A stretch of 64,000 bases of DNA from Phyto melanocephala (lineage: Eukaryota; Arthropoda; Insecta; Diptera; Rhinophoridae), in the NCBI GenBank assembly GCA_941918925.1, contig OW799233.1, positions 3,588,001 to 3,652,000 on the forward strand, in the 5' to 3' direction. The notes under the pieces were generated by a model. That model made no database searches. It was not told the origin of the DNA and saw nothing but the letters and a program-made list of their open reading frames with translations. This document shows positions 1-11,860 of this stretch, piece after piece (positions within the stretch are counted from its first letter, which is position 1; each line of letters opens with the position of its first letter). A program made the position numbers and the translations under genes.

Positions 1-470
1 AATTAGTTTTTTTCAGTACAGCTACAATTCAATAAATGTATTAGGAAATTTATTAAATGGTACTAAAGAACAGCAGGTTATGACCAAAATTAATATAAAA
101 AAAGAGCTGTGAATTTTTTACAAAATATCTTAAGTCCAGATTAGACAATTTTTAAGTTTCGAAAAGTTATAAGAATTTTATTTGTCAAGTTTTTGTTCAA
201 TTGCTTTTTTTTCTCTATATATTTATAAAAATTGTAATCAAGATGTATTGTAAGAAATCCACAGATATGTAAGTATGTAATATATTGATACAATTAGTTT
301 TTTTTTCTAATTTCATATACTCGTATATTTTCTTTGTTGTTTTAGGTTTAGTTTTGTATTAAAACTAGCATATACTAATAAAACAAATAAACAAAACTAA
401 ATTTACTTCGGTGTATGGAGTTTTAAATTAATAACACACTTATGCAGCCATTGATGAAATGCACAAGAAA
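1..470. other. AT-rich stretch, no gene seen
   Basis: I see no open frame with protein-family character, no RNA gene and no clear repeat boundary here. The sequence is AT-rich with short poly-T runs. Confidence 0.6.
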
Positions 471-1585
471 AACAAGTAAGAGTGCGATATTCGGCCGTGC
501 CGAATCTGATAATACCCTTCACCATCAAGTACATAGGTATAATCCTGCATCGTAGCTTAACCTATATTTCATGTTATACGCCATTTTCCTTATTATTTCC
601 GACGCCATCCTTGATTATGAATTTTTACGTAGTTAACTGTATTCTACTAGTCAAGCCCTTTAATTTGATGTATGTACATATTGATGGGGTTAAAAAAAAT
701 TTTATGCGCCATCTTGGATTTTATAGTTACTCTTTTAAGTTACTCTCAAAAAAACGCATTATTTGAAGTGTTAATTTATTTAAGTCTGCGCGCATGTTCC
801 ATTAAGGTCGTGTCTCAAAGTTAATTTCTGAATAATTGGTGTTACATATAAACATAATTTTTACATAAAAGTGGATTCGAAAAAAAGAAAGCATTCATCC
901 CTTAAACAAAAAAGTGACATTAAAAAAGAAATTGAAAAAGGTGCTAGTGTTACTTCTTTGGCACAGAGTTATGGCGTTGCAAAATTGACAATTTCTGGCA
1001 TAAATCAAAAGAAAATCGGAGTAATAAAGCTTATTGGTAACTATATATTTAAAACCCAAAGAAGAAAGACGCTTAAAAAAGGAGAGTTTCCATGCATGGA
1101 AAAGTCTTTGTACAACTGGTTTGTGAGACAATGTCGAAACAATTTTCCTGTTAGTGGCGTGGTGGTGTCAGTGATTAAGGAAAAGGCGAAGGCATTACAT
1201 GGGGACATTCAAAAAAATGAAGGCGGCTTCGATGCCAGTTCTGGCTGGTTGGAAGGATTTAAGTCACGCTTTAGTATTACATGGAAATAAATAAAATGTA
1301 TAACCTATAAATGCATTTAAAACAAAAAAATTAGTTTTTTAAATAAAAAAAATTCAATCTTAAATGAACCTGGGTATAGTGAAAATTAGTTCACTCTACC
1401 CAGACAGCACTGTCAACCAACACACGTACAAACGGTCAGGGCTTAATCGACTCCTCTATTCATATGCTTTCAGAAAATATATACTTTATTGGGTCGGAAA
1501 TCAAAATTGTATAAATTACAAACGGAATGACAAAGCTATATATACCCTTGTGCACCACAGGTGAAGGGTATAATAAATAAAGTAT
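471..1585 (-). mobile_element. Composite element bounded by termini of the common 0.7 kb fly repeat, with a pogo-like ORF inside
   Basis: The left edge (471-520) carries the palindromic ATTCGGCCGTGCCGAAT motif, and the right edge (about 1405-1585) carries the TATACCCTTGTGCACCACAGGTGAAGGGTATA hairpin in part, preceded by a GTCGGAAAT/TTACAAACGGAATGACAAA block. These are the two ends of the repeat found complete at 25562-26222 and 52129-52819, here in the opposite orientation. The 0.9 kb between them does not match the usual interior and includes the pogo-type reading frame at 871-1290. It could be a longer relative of the short repeat or a nested insertion that replaced its middle. Confidence 0.55.
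871..1290 (+). pseudogene. pogo/Tigger-type transposase N-terminal remnant (DNA-binding region)
   Basis: An open frame of about 139 codons without a stop begins with GTG where an ATG would be expected. The start (DSKKRKHSSLKQKSDIKKEIE) followed by an alternating helix region (GASVTSLAQSYGVAKLTIS) looks like the psq/CENP-B-type helix-turn-helix of pogo-group transposases. The second half (KSLYNWFVRQCRN, then GFDASSGWLEGFKSRFSI) matches the second CENP-B-like DNA-binding domain with its GWLEGFKSRF signature. The frame stops right after this signature, so the whole DDE catalytic domain is missing. It is therefore a DNA-binding-only fragment. The absence of internal stops is unusual for such a remnant. 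Domestication is possible but unsupported, because no start codon, TATA or splice context was found. Confidence 0.65.
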
Positions 1586-4500
1586 TTTATATAAAATAAT
1601 TAGTTAATAGTTTTATTTAATTGAACACAGTAAAATAGATTTGTTTTGTTAATTTTTACTTAAGGCTAACAAACAAATAAATACAACTTATTAATTATAC
1701 ACAAAGACAAAAAGTGCTAGTAGAAAAGCTTACACTGTAAACAATTATCAAAATAAATATATAAAAACTATTAAAGCTGTAATAGTAAATCATTAGGCAA
1801 AACTACATGAAAACAAACTCGTATTACTTTTATTAAATTAATGCAATTCCGTATTCTGTTTAGTTTTATAACTTTTAACACCTTTAGGATATACATGTAA
1901 ATTTAGATCAGTCTTAATTTCTTGCAGTGTAAGCACAATCCAAAATTTAAAATGTCAAGTAAAATAAATGAGAAATATATGAAATAAAATATGCGCGTTA
2001 TGTTTAATGAGCCATTAGACAAAATTATACAAAAGTATGTTGTATGTAAGAAATAATAAAAATTGCAATTAAGATTGTATGTATTAATAGATTTTTGTTG
2101 TTGTTCTTTTACAATTAGAATGCTTAAATACTACAAAGTTTTTTTGTTTTTTTTTTTTTAAGAGATAATAAATTATGTGGGTTATTTTATAAAAAAAAAA
2201 AATTAAAAATATAATAAATAAATAAAATGTATGCTTTTTTTACAAATAAGGTAGACAGCCAGTTTTCATTGGATTATTAATTGATTTTTAATAAATATTA
2301 GAATTATTATTAATTTTAGGTACATATGTATTGAGTTACTACAGGTGGTTGTAGTGGTGGTGGTGGTGGTGGTTGTGGGAGAAGTAGTGTTGTATGTAGT
2401 ATGTAGTAGTACAAGTAGTAGTTATAGCTGTAGTTGTAGTAGTAGTAATAATAGTAGCACGTTTAATTTGTATTATAATAAATAAAACATTTTACAATAA
2501 TTATTTTCTTTTTTTTTTATTTTATTATTTAATTTATCAATACTTTAAAATGAGATGCAATAAAATGGGTGAATATACCTATGTACATATATTTTTATAT
2601 ACATTAGTGTATTTGTATATGTGTATATTGTTTTATTATCTATAAAAACATATTAAAAAATATTGATTATTTTTTGGGCATACATACATATTATAAATAT
2701 ATAAAAAAAAAAACAAGAGGACACTCAGCGAAATTTATTTAAAGGCTACAATGAGTTATTTTCAATAAATAATCACACAAAGTCGAAAAGTTTAAAACAT
2801 AACTTTATATACATATTTAAAAAATATTTGATTTTCGACAAAAGTATATATGTAGATACGAGTATAACGTATATACATATTACAAAATTTTCTAAATTCG
2901 TATACAAATATTTAAATTCAACAGTTCGCAAAAAAGTAATAATAACATTTGCATAAATATGCGCTTTTTAAACTTATAATTGTAAAGAAGCGATAAATCA
3001 TTGTATTAGATGAACTGCATAAAGACCATTTTTATTCTTAAAAGGAAAATTTTCCAGGTCGTAAATGGTATGCACTTAGTTGTACTTCGAACTGTCCATG
3101 ACAGGCAAAACTCTTTCGAATAAATGTTTTTACTGAACATTTTTTTCTGTTATTTTTTTACATTTTAAAGTTCAATTGGGCTTTAATTTGAGCAAGCCGC
3201 TATGCCGGGTTTAAAACATTTTTTTTAAATAAATTATTTTTCCAGCCATTTTTTATAAAATTTCTTAAAAGCATTGGAGCATAGCATCTATTTGAAAAGT
3301 AAACATAAAAGGTACGATATATTAAAAATAATTAATATCATTAATAATATAAATAATATTCCAACACCTTTAAATCTATTTCGCTGAGTGTAATTTTGTT
3401 TTATACAGTACAGAACATATGAAATGTAGGTTTGTTTATTGTCGCTTTAATAGAATTGAAATTTATAAAATATTACATTAGATTGGCTTTGTTTGAAAAT
3501 GTTTGTTTTATTTTTTATTTTTCTTTTGTTGCGATTATTTATTATAAATGCAAAATACTTAAGGATTAGAGATTATGCTGCACGTTGCAAAAGAAAACAT
3601 TTACCATAACCACCAACTAAAATATGTAACAAAAAAGAAAAACAATCTAAAATTAGATAATAAAAAATAAATTTAAAAAAGACAAAACAACATTTGATAA
3701 TGATGCTAATAAAACATTGATTAATAATAGTAAATATTCATAGTATGTAAATTAAATTTTATTAATTTTTTAAAATGAAGACATAAGAAGCAAATTAATA
3801 TGTACAAGAGAAATAAACACAAAAATATTTATCTACATTATCTTAAAATACAACTACAAATTATGTTTTTTTTCTTATTTGTATTACATATATGCATGTA
3901 TATGTATGTGTGTTGTTTTTATAACTCGTTTGCATAGAATTAATGAGTACTAATTACTTTTTTTTATATTTATTAGTAATATTCATCAATGCATGTATTT
4001 TAAAAAACTTTTTTAAACGAATTTTTCTATTTATTTTATTGGATACAAAAGTCAAAATATTACTTCATATCTGGTAAGGTTTTCTCCAAAAACAAGTTTT
4101 TTATTAAATTTTACAACAGCATGTACACATATGTTTGTATGCAAGCGTCGATTTACACTAAGCAAAATTATCTAGCGGTTGATCAGATAAGCAAGTACTA
4201 ATAATTATGTATATTTAAAATTAATTAAAGTAATTGTTTATGAGCCGTTGCCCTTTATTGCTTTAATTTTTAATATACATAATAAGACATCTAATTATTA
4301 CTAGCATGTTCTGCGGTCGACACATTCGACCGTAATCTATACCACATTCGACCGTGACTATACTTTTTATTTTTCTTGTTTATTTTTAATACAATACTCA
4401 AAAACACTGTTGATTCAACAGGTTTTTTTATTTTTTGTTTTGTTACTTACATACATATGTGTTGCACATGTGTTAGTAGCAACTTTAAACGATTATAACT

Positions 4501-4777
4501 CCTAAATAGCCAATAATAATAAGATTAAGGTTGTGCACATCTGCAGGAAAATTCCTATTAATATATGTATAAGATAAGTAACAGACTCTGTTCAAGTGAC
4601 AAAAAATTATATTAATTAAATAAACCCAATCAATTTTAATCCTTTCTTCTAACAACGAAGTTGTTCTCATAAATGTGTATTGACTCTGCCATTTTTCATT
4701 CCGTTTGTAATTACCAAAATATTGATTTTAACTCTATAAAGTTTATATTTATATTCTGAATTGATTCAGCTAAGTCA
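1586..4777. other. Long AT-rich stretch, no gene seen
   Basis: About 3.2 kb without a credible coding region. It contains short homopolymer runs, repeated TACATA-type words and one trinucleotide repeat tract (listed separately). An untranslated exon of a gene outside the window cannot be ruled out. Confidence 0.5.
2340..2460 (+). repeat. Trinucleotide-rich simple repeat (GGT/TAG type)
   Basis: A run of GTG/GGT units (about 2346-2375) passes into TAG/TAGTAG units (to about 2458). It stands out as the only G-rich patch in the surrounding AT-rich DNA. Confidence 0.8.
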
Positions 4778-4908
4778 GGGGCCAAATTACGGCATTCGAA
4801 CGTGAACGAAATTTAAAAATTCTTATTAGAATCTCCATATCTAAAGCACAGCGAACTCGATAGTTCGAGTAAAATTTCGATCGTGATCGAATGCTGTAAT
4901 TTGGCCTC
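4778..4908. mobile_element. Short palindromic MITE, GGGGCC family, copy 1
   Basis: The ends are inverted copies: GGGGCCAAATTACGGCATTC at the left and the reverse complement of GAGGCCAAATTACAGCATTC at the right, with further pairing inward through TCGAACG/CGATCGA-like steps. Length is about 131 bp. Related copies lie at 43269-43383 and 39883-40070. There is no coding capacity. Confidence 0.7.
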
Positions 4909-5550
4909 AGCCGACTAGAAACGGAGTAAATAACCTGTTCAGCGGCAGCACTCTGCTGTTTTGTAGAATATGAACATTAAAATTTTTAAACATAAGTAGT
5001 TCAGCAAAATTTTTTAATTTTTTTAAGGCTAATAAAACAAATTTTGTACGAAAATTTTGTTAAATAAAACTTTGATAAATTTTAAATTTGATTTATTTTT
5101 GAGGATAGATGTTTAAGTTTTGACATAAATTGCATGTAACAGATGACATTTTTCTAAGTGTTAATTTGGAATTATTAAATAATTTTTTTATGAAGAAACT
5201 TGTATTTAGTTTAATGAACCAATATGTATGTATATTTTTTTTCTGTTTCGTGCAATAACTGTTAGCAGTTTTTTAATAAATACAACAACAAAAGGTACTA
5301 AAAATTAAACAGTTTTTAATAGCGTGTAACTTACCATCATAGAATAATGCATAAGGATCAATATGGTATACTTGAATCCGTTTTCCAACATTTACTTCTA
5401 TATGCTTTTTTTGTTTTAAAATTTCAAAATAACTGTTATTTTCGGTCCCTGCGTGTAAGGACTGCGTTTAAAACCAATGCAAAAACAAATTTATTGCATA
5501 TTATAAATACAATTTCCTGTAGAAGCTTTTATTTGATTAAAGATAAATAT
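4909..5550. other. Intergenic stretch, nothing recognised
   Basis: No family-like reading frame was seen. A 68-codon open frame at 5347-5553 has no recognisable motif and ordinary AT-rich composition. Confidence 0.5.
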
Positions 5551-5720
5551 TAAGCGAATTGGAAGTTCGAAAAACGTTGTGAAAACTTTTGAAAACACCC
5601 TCAGAAGTTAAGAACGACATGGCGGTCAATCGGAAATCTGTTTCTGACAGAAAAAAAGGAAACTTTTTCCGGCAAAGGCAAACAAAATCATGCCATGCTA
5701 AAGAGGAAACTCAACATTTC
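5551..5720 (+). pseudogene. Tc1-type transposase N-terminal remnant
   Basis: Read in the frame from about 5554, the segment gives KRIGSSKNVVKTFENTLRS, a stop, then RHGGQSE and, after another stop, KKRKLFPAKANK. The order resembles the Tc1-family helix-turn-helix (a KxIGRSxxVVxxF-like helix), a GGR/P linker and a second basic helix. Several stops and frame slips mark it as dead. Only about 150 bp is recognisable. Confidence 0.45.
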
Positions 5721-6032
5721 AGAAATCAAAGTCAAAGATAGTAGAAATATGTGCTAAATTTAACAACTTGAACAGAAAGCAAGTACTAGAGATACAAATT
5801 ATTTCTAGTTTCTTAATTATGTAATTATAAATGCACAAAAGTAAAAGAAATTCAGGGCTATAGCCAGGTACATATTTATGTATTCAATTATAAAATCCAT
5901 GTTTTTTTTTATTATATCTACATGCATAGTATGTTGAACTTAATTTTTAATGATTAACTTGAGTAATTTTTTTATCCTACAAAACATCTCACTGGAAACT
6001 GGATAGCAATTTAAATAAGAATCATTGTATGA
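5721..6032. other. Intergenic stretch, nothing recognised
   Basis: AT-rich sequence between the Tc1-like remnant and the hAT element; nothing further is seen. Confidence 0.5.
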
Positions 6033-6850
6033 CAGGGTTGCAAAAGTTGGTACAATTGTACTTTTTGTGGTACAATTTAAACCTCAAAAGTACAATGGTA
6101 CACCAATTACCCATTTGGTACAATTTACTAACTTTCTCAGTTTATATTTACGAATAGCATAATTCCACTTCTAATAAAAATGTTTTCAAACGAATACAAC
6201 AATTTTGACTCAATTAATACACAGTTTAGATCCCTGGCGGATATAGAAGTATTAAAAGATTTTAAAAATGAAAGTATATGCAACTTTTGGGCTAAAGTTT
6301 CTGAAATGAAAGACCAATTGAATGTTTCCGGAACTTTCAAGAGTTGTAGGTGGGATATTATCAGTTCCACATTCGCAGACGATTTTTTCCTTCCAAAATA
6401 TTATTAAAACAAAAGAACGAAATAGACTTCATGTGCCTACAGTTTCCGGTCTTATACAGACAAAAGCTTTGTTAAGGTCATCAAATTCTTGTTGTTTTAG
6501 TTTCAAAATACCAAATAATTTGTTATTAAAACCAATTTGATCTCATGAATATATCGGTAGACTTTTTATGTAATTTATTTTATGTTTAAATATGTACATA
6601 TATCTTAGTGCAGTTTCTTTTTTTAAAGATATACTTTTAAAGTATAAATTAATTTTTAAGTACAAATGTTAATTTTAATATTACAAAAATGAATTTTTAT
6701 GTACAACTGTATATTATGTTTGTTTTTTTCTGGCTTTTATTTAAATTAAAAAAAAATTTTAAATAAATTTTTTTGGTACAATTGGGGTCGAAAAAGTACA
6801 ATTTTATGAGATTCTTGGTACAATTTTGATGTTCTCATTTTGCAACCCTG
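6033..6850 (+). mobile_element. Nonautonomous hAT element with exact 8-bp target duplication
   Basis: Terminal inverted repeats begin CAGGGTTGCAAAA at 6033 and end as the inverse, TTTTGCAACCCTG, at 6850. Both sides are flanked by the identical octamer TTGTATGA (6025-6032 and 6851-6858), the 8-bp duplication expected for hAT transposons. Subterminal GGTACAAT words are repeated many times near both ends, a typical hAT transposase-binding arrangement. The 818-bp length and the small residual coding region (see next entry) show that it is an internally deleted copy. Confidence 0.88.
6180..6540 (+). pseudogene. hAT transposase C-terminal (dimerisation domain) remnant
   Basis: Two overlapping frames carry the end of a hAT transposase. 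Frame one (6180-6345) reads through FWAKVSEMKDQLNVSG. After a frameshift near 6322-6345 a second frame continues with ELSRVVGGILSVPHS, then IIKTKERNRLHVPTVSGLIQ and a SNSC tail, ending at 6540. This order (FW..., VGGILSVPHSSADVER-like block, IKT.RN.L...V..L) is the hAT C-terminal dimerisation region. In its middle the residues that normally follow PHS are replaced by a short altered stretch. The N-terminal zinc finger and catalytic core are absent. Confidence 0.75.
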
Positions 6851-6858
6851 TTGTATGA

Positions 6859-7934
6859 TGCTGAACCGAATGACGATGACAATATTTATTAAAAACAAAA
6901 AATGACACAAGAAGCCGTTATTCAAAATCTGCTTGTTTAACAGAATACATTAAAATTCTATTTATATGCACATGTTTAAAACATTGTCAACGTTTAAATA
7001 TAAAAGAAAAACTTAAATTGCAAAATTAAAAAAAAAATTATATAAATTCACAAACTTTTGTTATTAATCTAAAATGAAGTTATATGTAAGTGAGAGTTTT
7101 AACATATGTACGTAAGCTTTACATTTACTTGTTTAATTTAAACCCATTAGCGTTTAATGTGCCCATTTGGAAGTATGCGCTAATTAATGAATTTCAGTTA
7201 AATGCAAACCGAATGAATATCTATACTTACAATCAGCTGTTTCGGCTCATTTTTAACAAATACACTATCAGTAACTGGAAAATCTTAAAGAGTTGTACAT
7301 ATTTTCGAATGTCATTATTAGTTCTAACAGAAATTTTTCATCAGAAAACAATTTTTCAAAAATTGTTTAAAACCTCACAAAATTATTGAAGGAATGTCAT
7401 TTTCATACTGTGATAGTGCCAACGCAACATTATCTCATAATGATTAAAATTACTTATAGAACTTTCATTTAAGAAAATATTAATTTTCAAAAATTCTTTG
7501 AAGATCTCATGAAACTAATTTAGGAATTTTATTTCCATATAAATTGTAAAATTTATCTTCACGCACATGAAAATAATTGGGTTTAAAAAATGTTTTTTCG
7601 AGAAATATATTTTTTTTATTTTTTGTGACTGAAAATGGAATATGTAGTCAAAACTAAAATAATTTGATTAGTTAAAATTGTAAAGATCTGTAATGTATTA
7701 TATCATACATGGATTATATACATACATATGTATATGTATAAAACAGACTGTATAGATTTAAAAAATTAAATGTGCCCAATGTCTCCACTTGGGAACAATT
7801 TTTAAATTTAAATAAGAAGCATTATAAACTTATCGGAAACTTATTATATTTGATTTTACTTTTAGAAAAATGGTACAGATTAAATAAAAATGGGTATTAA
7901 TGGATAAGATCAATATTTTTTTTAATTTTTTTAA
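6859..7934. other. Intergenic stretch, no gene seen
   Basis: Contains a 99-codon open frame at 7090-7389 with no recognisable motif and no supporting signal. The rest is AT-rich. Confidence 0.5.
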
Positions 7935-8224
7935 CTCCTGTGCGTCAGCGTACCGGTCGATTTCTTGAAAAAAACATTGCTGTTGTTAACGAAAATTCAT
8001 TCCTGAGCTCAAATCCGAGATCCAACACGTCATTGGTGAGATACAGCCACATCTCTGTAAAAGTTTTAAAAAAATTTCATGAAAATTGTAACTGCCTGTT
8101 ATCAGAGCCGTGGAGGCCATTTGATGGATATTTTATTCCATACCTAATCGCAATATGTCTTCTTTACAATCCAATAAAAGAATCACAACTATCCCAAAAA
8201 ATACGTGTTTTTATTTTGAAATGA
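7935..8224 (+). pseudogene. Possible Tc1/mariner transposase N-terminal remnant
   Basis: An open frame beginning at a CTG codon reads VRQRTGRFLEKNIAVVNEN, followed by SNTSLVRYSHISVKVLKKF. This is reminiscent of the R..RTGRS.ENIAVVRES...S.RR...LGIS...L linker and second helix of mariner/Tc1 transposases. The match is short and the downstream sequence is unrecognisable, so this is a weak call. Confidence 0.4.
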
Positions 8225-8818
8225 AAAAGTGCATATGTTACACATACATATATAACTAATCTCATAAACCTACAATCATTTTTTATTTCAACATAATCAA
8301 TCCAGACCAGTCATTATTTCTTTGAAACACAAAATTTAGAGTAAAACTTCTTTCCTGTCTTTGCTGCATTTCATTATATTTTTTTAAGCGTTTTAATATG
8401 TAAGTATATTTTTTTTAAATAATAAGCATTAGCTGTCGTTGAGCATTTATTCAGGAACACTGCTAGGCAGTAAATTGATACAGCTAAACATCTGTTTTTA
8501 TAGTACAGATATTTATACATACATAGCTTATATGTATGTATGTATAAATATCTATACTTAATAATAAAAGTGTAATGAACTGAACAACTATTAAACAGGA
8601 CTATGCTCACGCACACGTAAATAATACAAGTATTCGTAGAACAAAGAAAAATACAAAAAATATGAAAAGGATATAAGTACATACATAAACAAGTTATAAT
8701 ATGCACATTTTGTAAGTATTCAAGTAAGTTTGGGACGTTATACTTTGAAAAAATAAATAAAATAAAATAAAATAACTACCAAGTATATACTTATGTACAT
8801 ATGTATGTGCATACGTAT
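8225..8818. other. Intergenic stretch, no gene seen
   Basis: AT-rich with TACATA/TATGTA runs. A 110-codon minus-strand frame (8374-8706) is low-complexity Tyr/Ile/Cys-rich translation of AT-rich DNA, not a gene. Confidence 0.5.
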
Positions 8819-9966
8819 CAGAGAATGACATGAGTTAATTCAATTTTACTGACTACTCCTATTTTTATTGCTTTTGTTTTGTTTTCTGTAATCAATAGTA
8901 GCAATTGCATTACTTGTAGAGTTTGCTTTTGTAAATGCATTGTTTATTACTTAATATTTTCTCGATACCGTTAGCAATAACAACATACAAAACATTCCTT
9001 TGTATACAAAATACTCAAATGATTCATTACAGCTCAACTCTTTTGACTAAAATAGTGTCTTTTATTATTTGTTATTAACTGCAAATATTTTTAAAAAAAT
9101 TAATTCAAAAATTTTTAAAACATTGAAAATTGAATAAATAAATAAATAAATATTGAAATTTGTGTTTTTCACTTAAGAAAGGGAAATAGTAGAAGTAAAA
9201 TTTGGGAAATTTTTCCCACATTGAAAATAAGGATGGTAAAATTGTTGAAGGAGTGGTAATTTGTGAAAAATGCAATCGTATTTTAAAATTTAATGGAAGA
9301 CAAACATCCAATCTCGTCCGCCACAAGTGTTATGACGTACGAAATCGCACTGTTGCTTTAAAAAAAGTAAGTACATAATCTATGTAGATAAAGAAGGTTA
9401 TTTGATTGTAGACGGTGGAGGTTTTAAAAAAATTGTCCAATCTCTCCTCGGCATTGGTACAAAATACGGTTGTAATGTGGACTTAACCAACATGTTGCCA
9501 GCTTCCAGAACAATATAAAATTTACTTTAAAAAATTACTATAATTTTGCTTCTTAACTTTTGAAGTATGTGTAGCTGATATTTTGTAAAAAAAATTTTTT
9601 TCTTAAAAATTAATAATATTCATTTCTAGTCAAACATACGCTTTAGAACTAATAAATAAAAACAACAAGAATGCTTCTAAGTAGTATATTTTATTAACAA
9701 TTTACGAGAAATTGCATTATTTTTCATTGTGTTCGTGTTATTGTTTTTCTTTTGTTCGTAAAAATTTAAACAACAAACTTACTGCTTTTGTGATTGGTTG
9801 GAGTGCTTAGAATTTGCAATCAACTACAAGCATTTTGCAGCAAAAGACATGCTAACTTGAATCATGCAATAACAACTTTCATTTAGTTAGTGCGTATTGC
9901 TAGCTCAATATTCATTTTTCCAAAGACAACAAATTGCCATTTGAGTGCGATTGGTGTCATTCTCTG
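8819..9966 (+). mobile_element. hobo/Hermes-type hAT element, internally deleted
   Basis: Both ends carry CAGAGAATGACA inverted repeats (8819 onward and its inverse ending at 9966). The flanks are ATACGTAT (8811-8818) and ATACGTAC (9967-9974), a 7/8 match that fits the nTnnnnAn target preference of hobo-group hATs. CAGAGAA ends are characteristic of hobo and Hermes. The 1.15 kb body keeps only the first part of a transposase (separate entry), so it cannot move by itself. Confidence 0.85.
9220..9515 (+). pseudogene. hobo/Hermes-like transposase fragment with BED zinc finger
   Basis: From about 9229 one frame reads KDGKIVEGVVICEKCNRILKF, then GRQTSNLVRHKC. This gives the C-x2-C and H-x-C pattern with the SNLxRH core of the BED zinc finger found at the start of Hermes/hobo transposases. 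After a break near 9370 another frame reads DGGGFKKIVQSLLGIGTKYGCNVD, which resembles the GxGFxxLxxxLIxIGxKYGxxD block that lies further on in the same transposases. The catalytic DDE part is missing. The two pieces are adjacent because the intervening coding sequence has been lost. Confidence 0.7.
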
Positions 9967-11354
9967 ATACGTACATGCTTACAAACACATACTGAAATGT
10001 ATGTGATTTCCATTTTCAGTAATACATGTACATATGTTTATCACAATTTTTTTTGTATCACTACAAAACATCTTTAATGACTTCAGTTTCCCCTTTAAAG
10101 GTCTTGCAGTATTTCAGGATTCCCTTTCATAATAAAAGAGAAATTTATTTACTTTTTGTGAGGTTAAACTTTTTATGAGTGTAAAAAATGTTTTTGTTGT
10201 TTTAACAATAACATTACTATAGTAACATCTTGCCAATAATTTTTTAACCAAATTTTATATTTATGTATTGTAAAAGTCAATCACCACCATAGCGTGACCA
10301 ACAACATAATCACAGTAACAAAGCAGAACCACACGCATTTTAAATACCAGCCAACAAACTAAAATATCACACATAAAACTATTATAAAATTCCAAAAATA
10401 AAAAATAAAACTAAACGTGTATATACATACATACATACGTACACACATATGTATGTATATGTTAAAGGTACCAATGCTTTTAAATTAGTATACATCGAAT
10501 AAATGATATATTACAACAAACTATATTTAAATACATACATATGTACGTACATATGTATGTGTATATATGTACCTACATATGTATTAAATATATTATATAT
10601 AAAAAAATATCTTTAAATGATAAAAAAAAAGTCACAACGTATTTATTAAATTTCTGAAAAACGTATCCCATTTTTTTACACTAAAATTAATTATTTTGTT
10701 TAGTTAAACCACGATAGAACAAAGCATTTATAAAGACATTACTTTATTCTCTTAAGTTTGATTCGCTATTAAAACTTGTTTTATATTCATACTTAATTCT
10801 TTAAGAAATTCGAAACTAGTTGATCCCGAAAAAATACAGGATTTTTGCATCATTATTTGTATATATAATAATGTCATATTAACAAAATGTGTTTGTAAAA
10901 GTTCGAAAGACAACAATGCCAATGGCATTTCAAGCAAAATCAATAAAAAAAAAATACATATAGAGCAAAATGACATGTGTGTGTATCTACATATATTAAG
11001 AACAAAGCATTAATAAGCAATAAGATTACAAATCAAATGAAAGTTTTCGATTAAATTGAAAATGTTTAAAACAAAGAAATTAAAATGTACGTATTTTACA
11101 TCTCAACGCACACACTTACATATGTACGTGATTTCAAACAAATGTATGAATAAGTGGTCCATCTTATTTAAAGTATATATTAAAATATGGAATTATCATA
11201 TTAATAACAACAATTCAATGACAATTCCGAACAACTTAATTCCACTCGGAACAAGGAACAGACACAAATATTAATTCCAACTCCCAATGTTCCAACTTTT
11301 TATTTTTAATATGACTACGAAACTTGCTAATGGCATTTCAAAATAAATAAACTG
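9967..11354. other. Intergenic stretch, no gene seen
   Basis: Rich in TACATATGTA palindromic words (10420-10580). No frame with family-like residues; the 72-74 codon frames at 10752-10976 and 11056-11274 look random. Confidence 0.5.
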
Positions 11355-11860
11355 ACGCATGAATAGCAAGGCGTAGATTCGGTAAATGGGTCCAAGACAA
11401 GAATGCCATTGATCCCGATTTTAATAGACAAATTTTATTTTATTATTTGATGGAATTCACTTTTGTTTGAATGGATGTAGTTAGTGAATGTTAAGACACC
11501 GTTACATCTAGAAAAACTGACTGTTTGGTGCGCATAATGGGCTATTGGAATCATTGATCCGTACTTCTTTAAAAACCAGGCTAGTTAGAATGTTACAGTC
11601 TATGGTGACTGCTATAGATCCATTACTACTGACTTTTTCGTTCATTAATTAAAAACCCTGAGATGCAGGAGCTTTGGTACCACAATTGATTTATTGAAGT
11701 AGACTTGAAAACGATTGACCACTTGGTGGACAAAATTTTCCACGTTATTGCCGATAAGCGGTCACAAATGTTGGAAAAAGTATTTGAAAATTTGACCTCC
11801 AGATTATACCTTTCGAATAAAGTGAATTTTTTGTAAAATTAAAAAATTCATCTGTTTTAT
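11355..11860 (+). pseudogene. Decayed Tc1/mariner-type transposase
   Basis: Scattered frames recover pieces in the right order for a mariner-like transposase: RRRFGKWVQDKNAIDPDFNRQILF (about 11370-11440, the block just before the first catalytic Asp), LFGAHNG.../a weak VxVWCAxxxxGIIxPYFFKN-like stretch (about 11520-11575), ALVPQLIY (about 11670, in the position of the QQDGA block) and ADKRSQMLEKVFENLTSRL near 11750-11800 in the position of the C terminus. Many stops and slips are present, so it is long dead. No terminal repeats were found. Confidence 0.5.
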
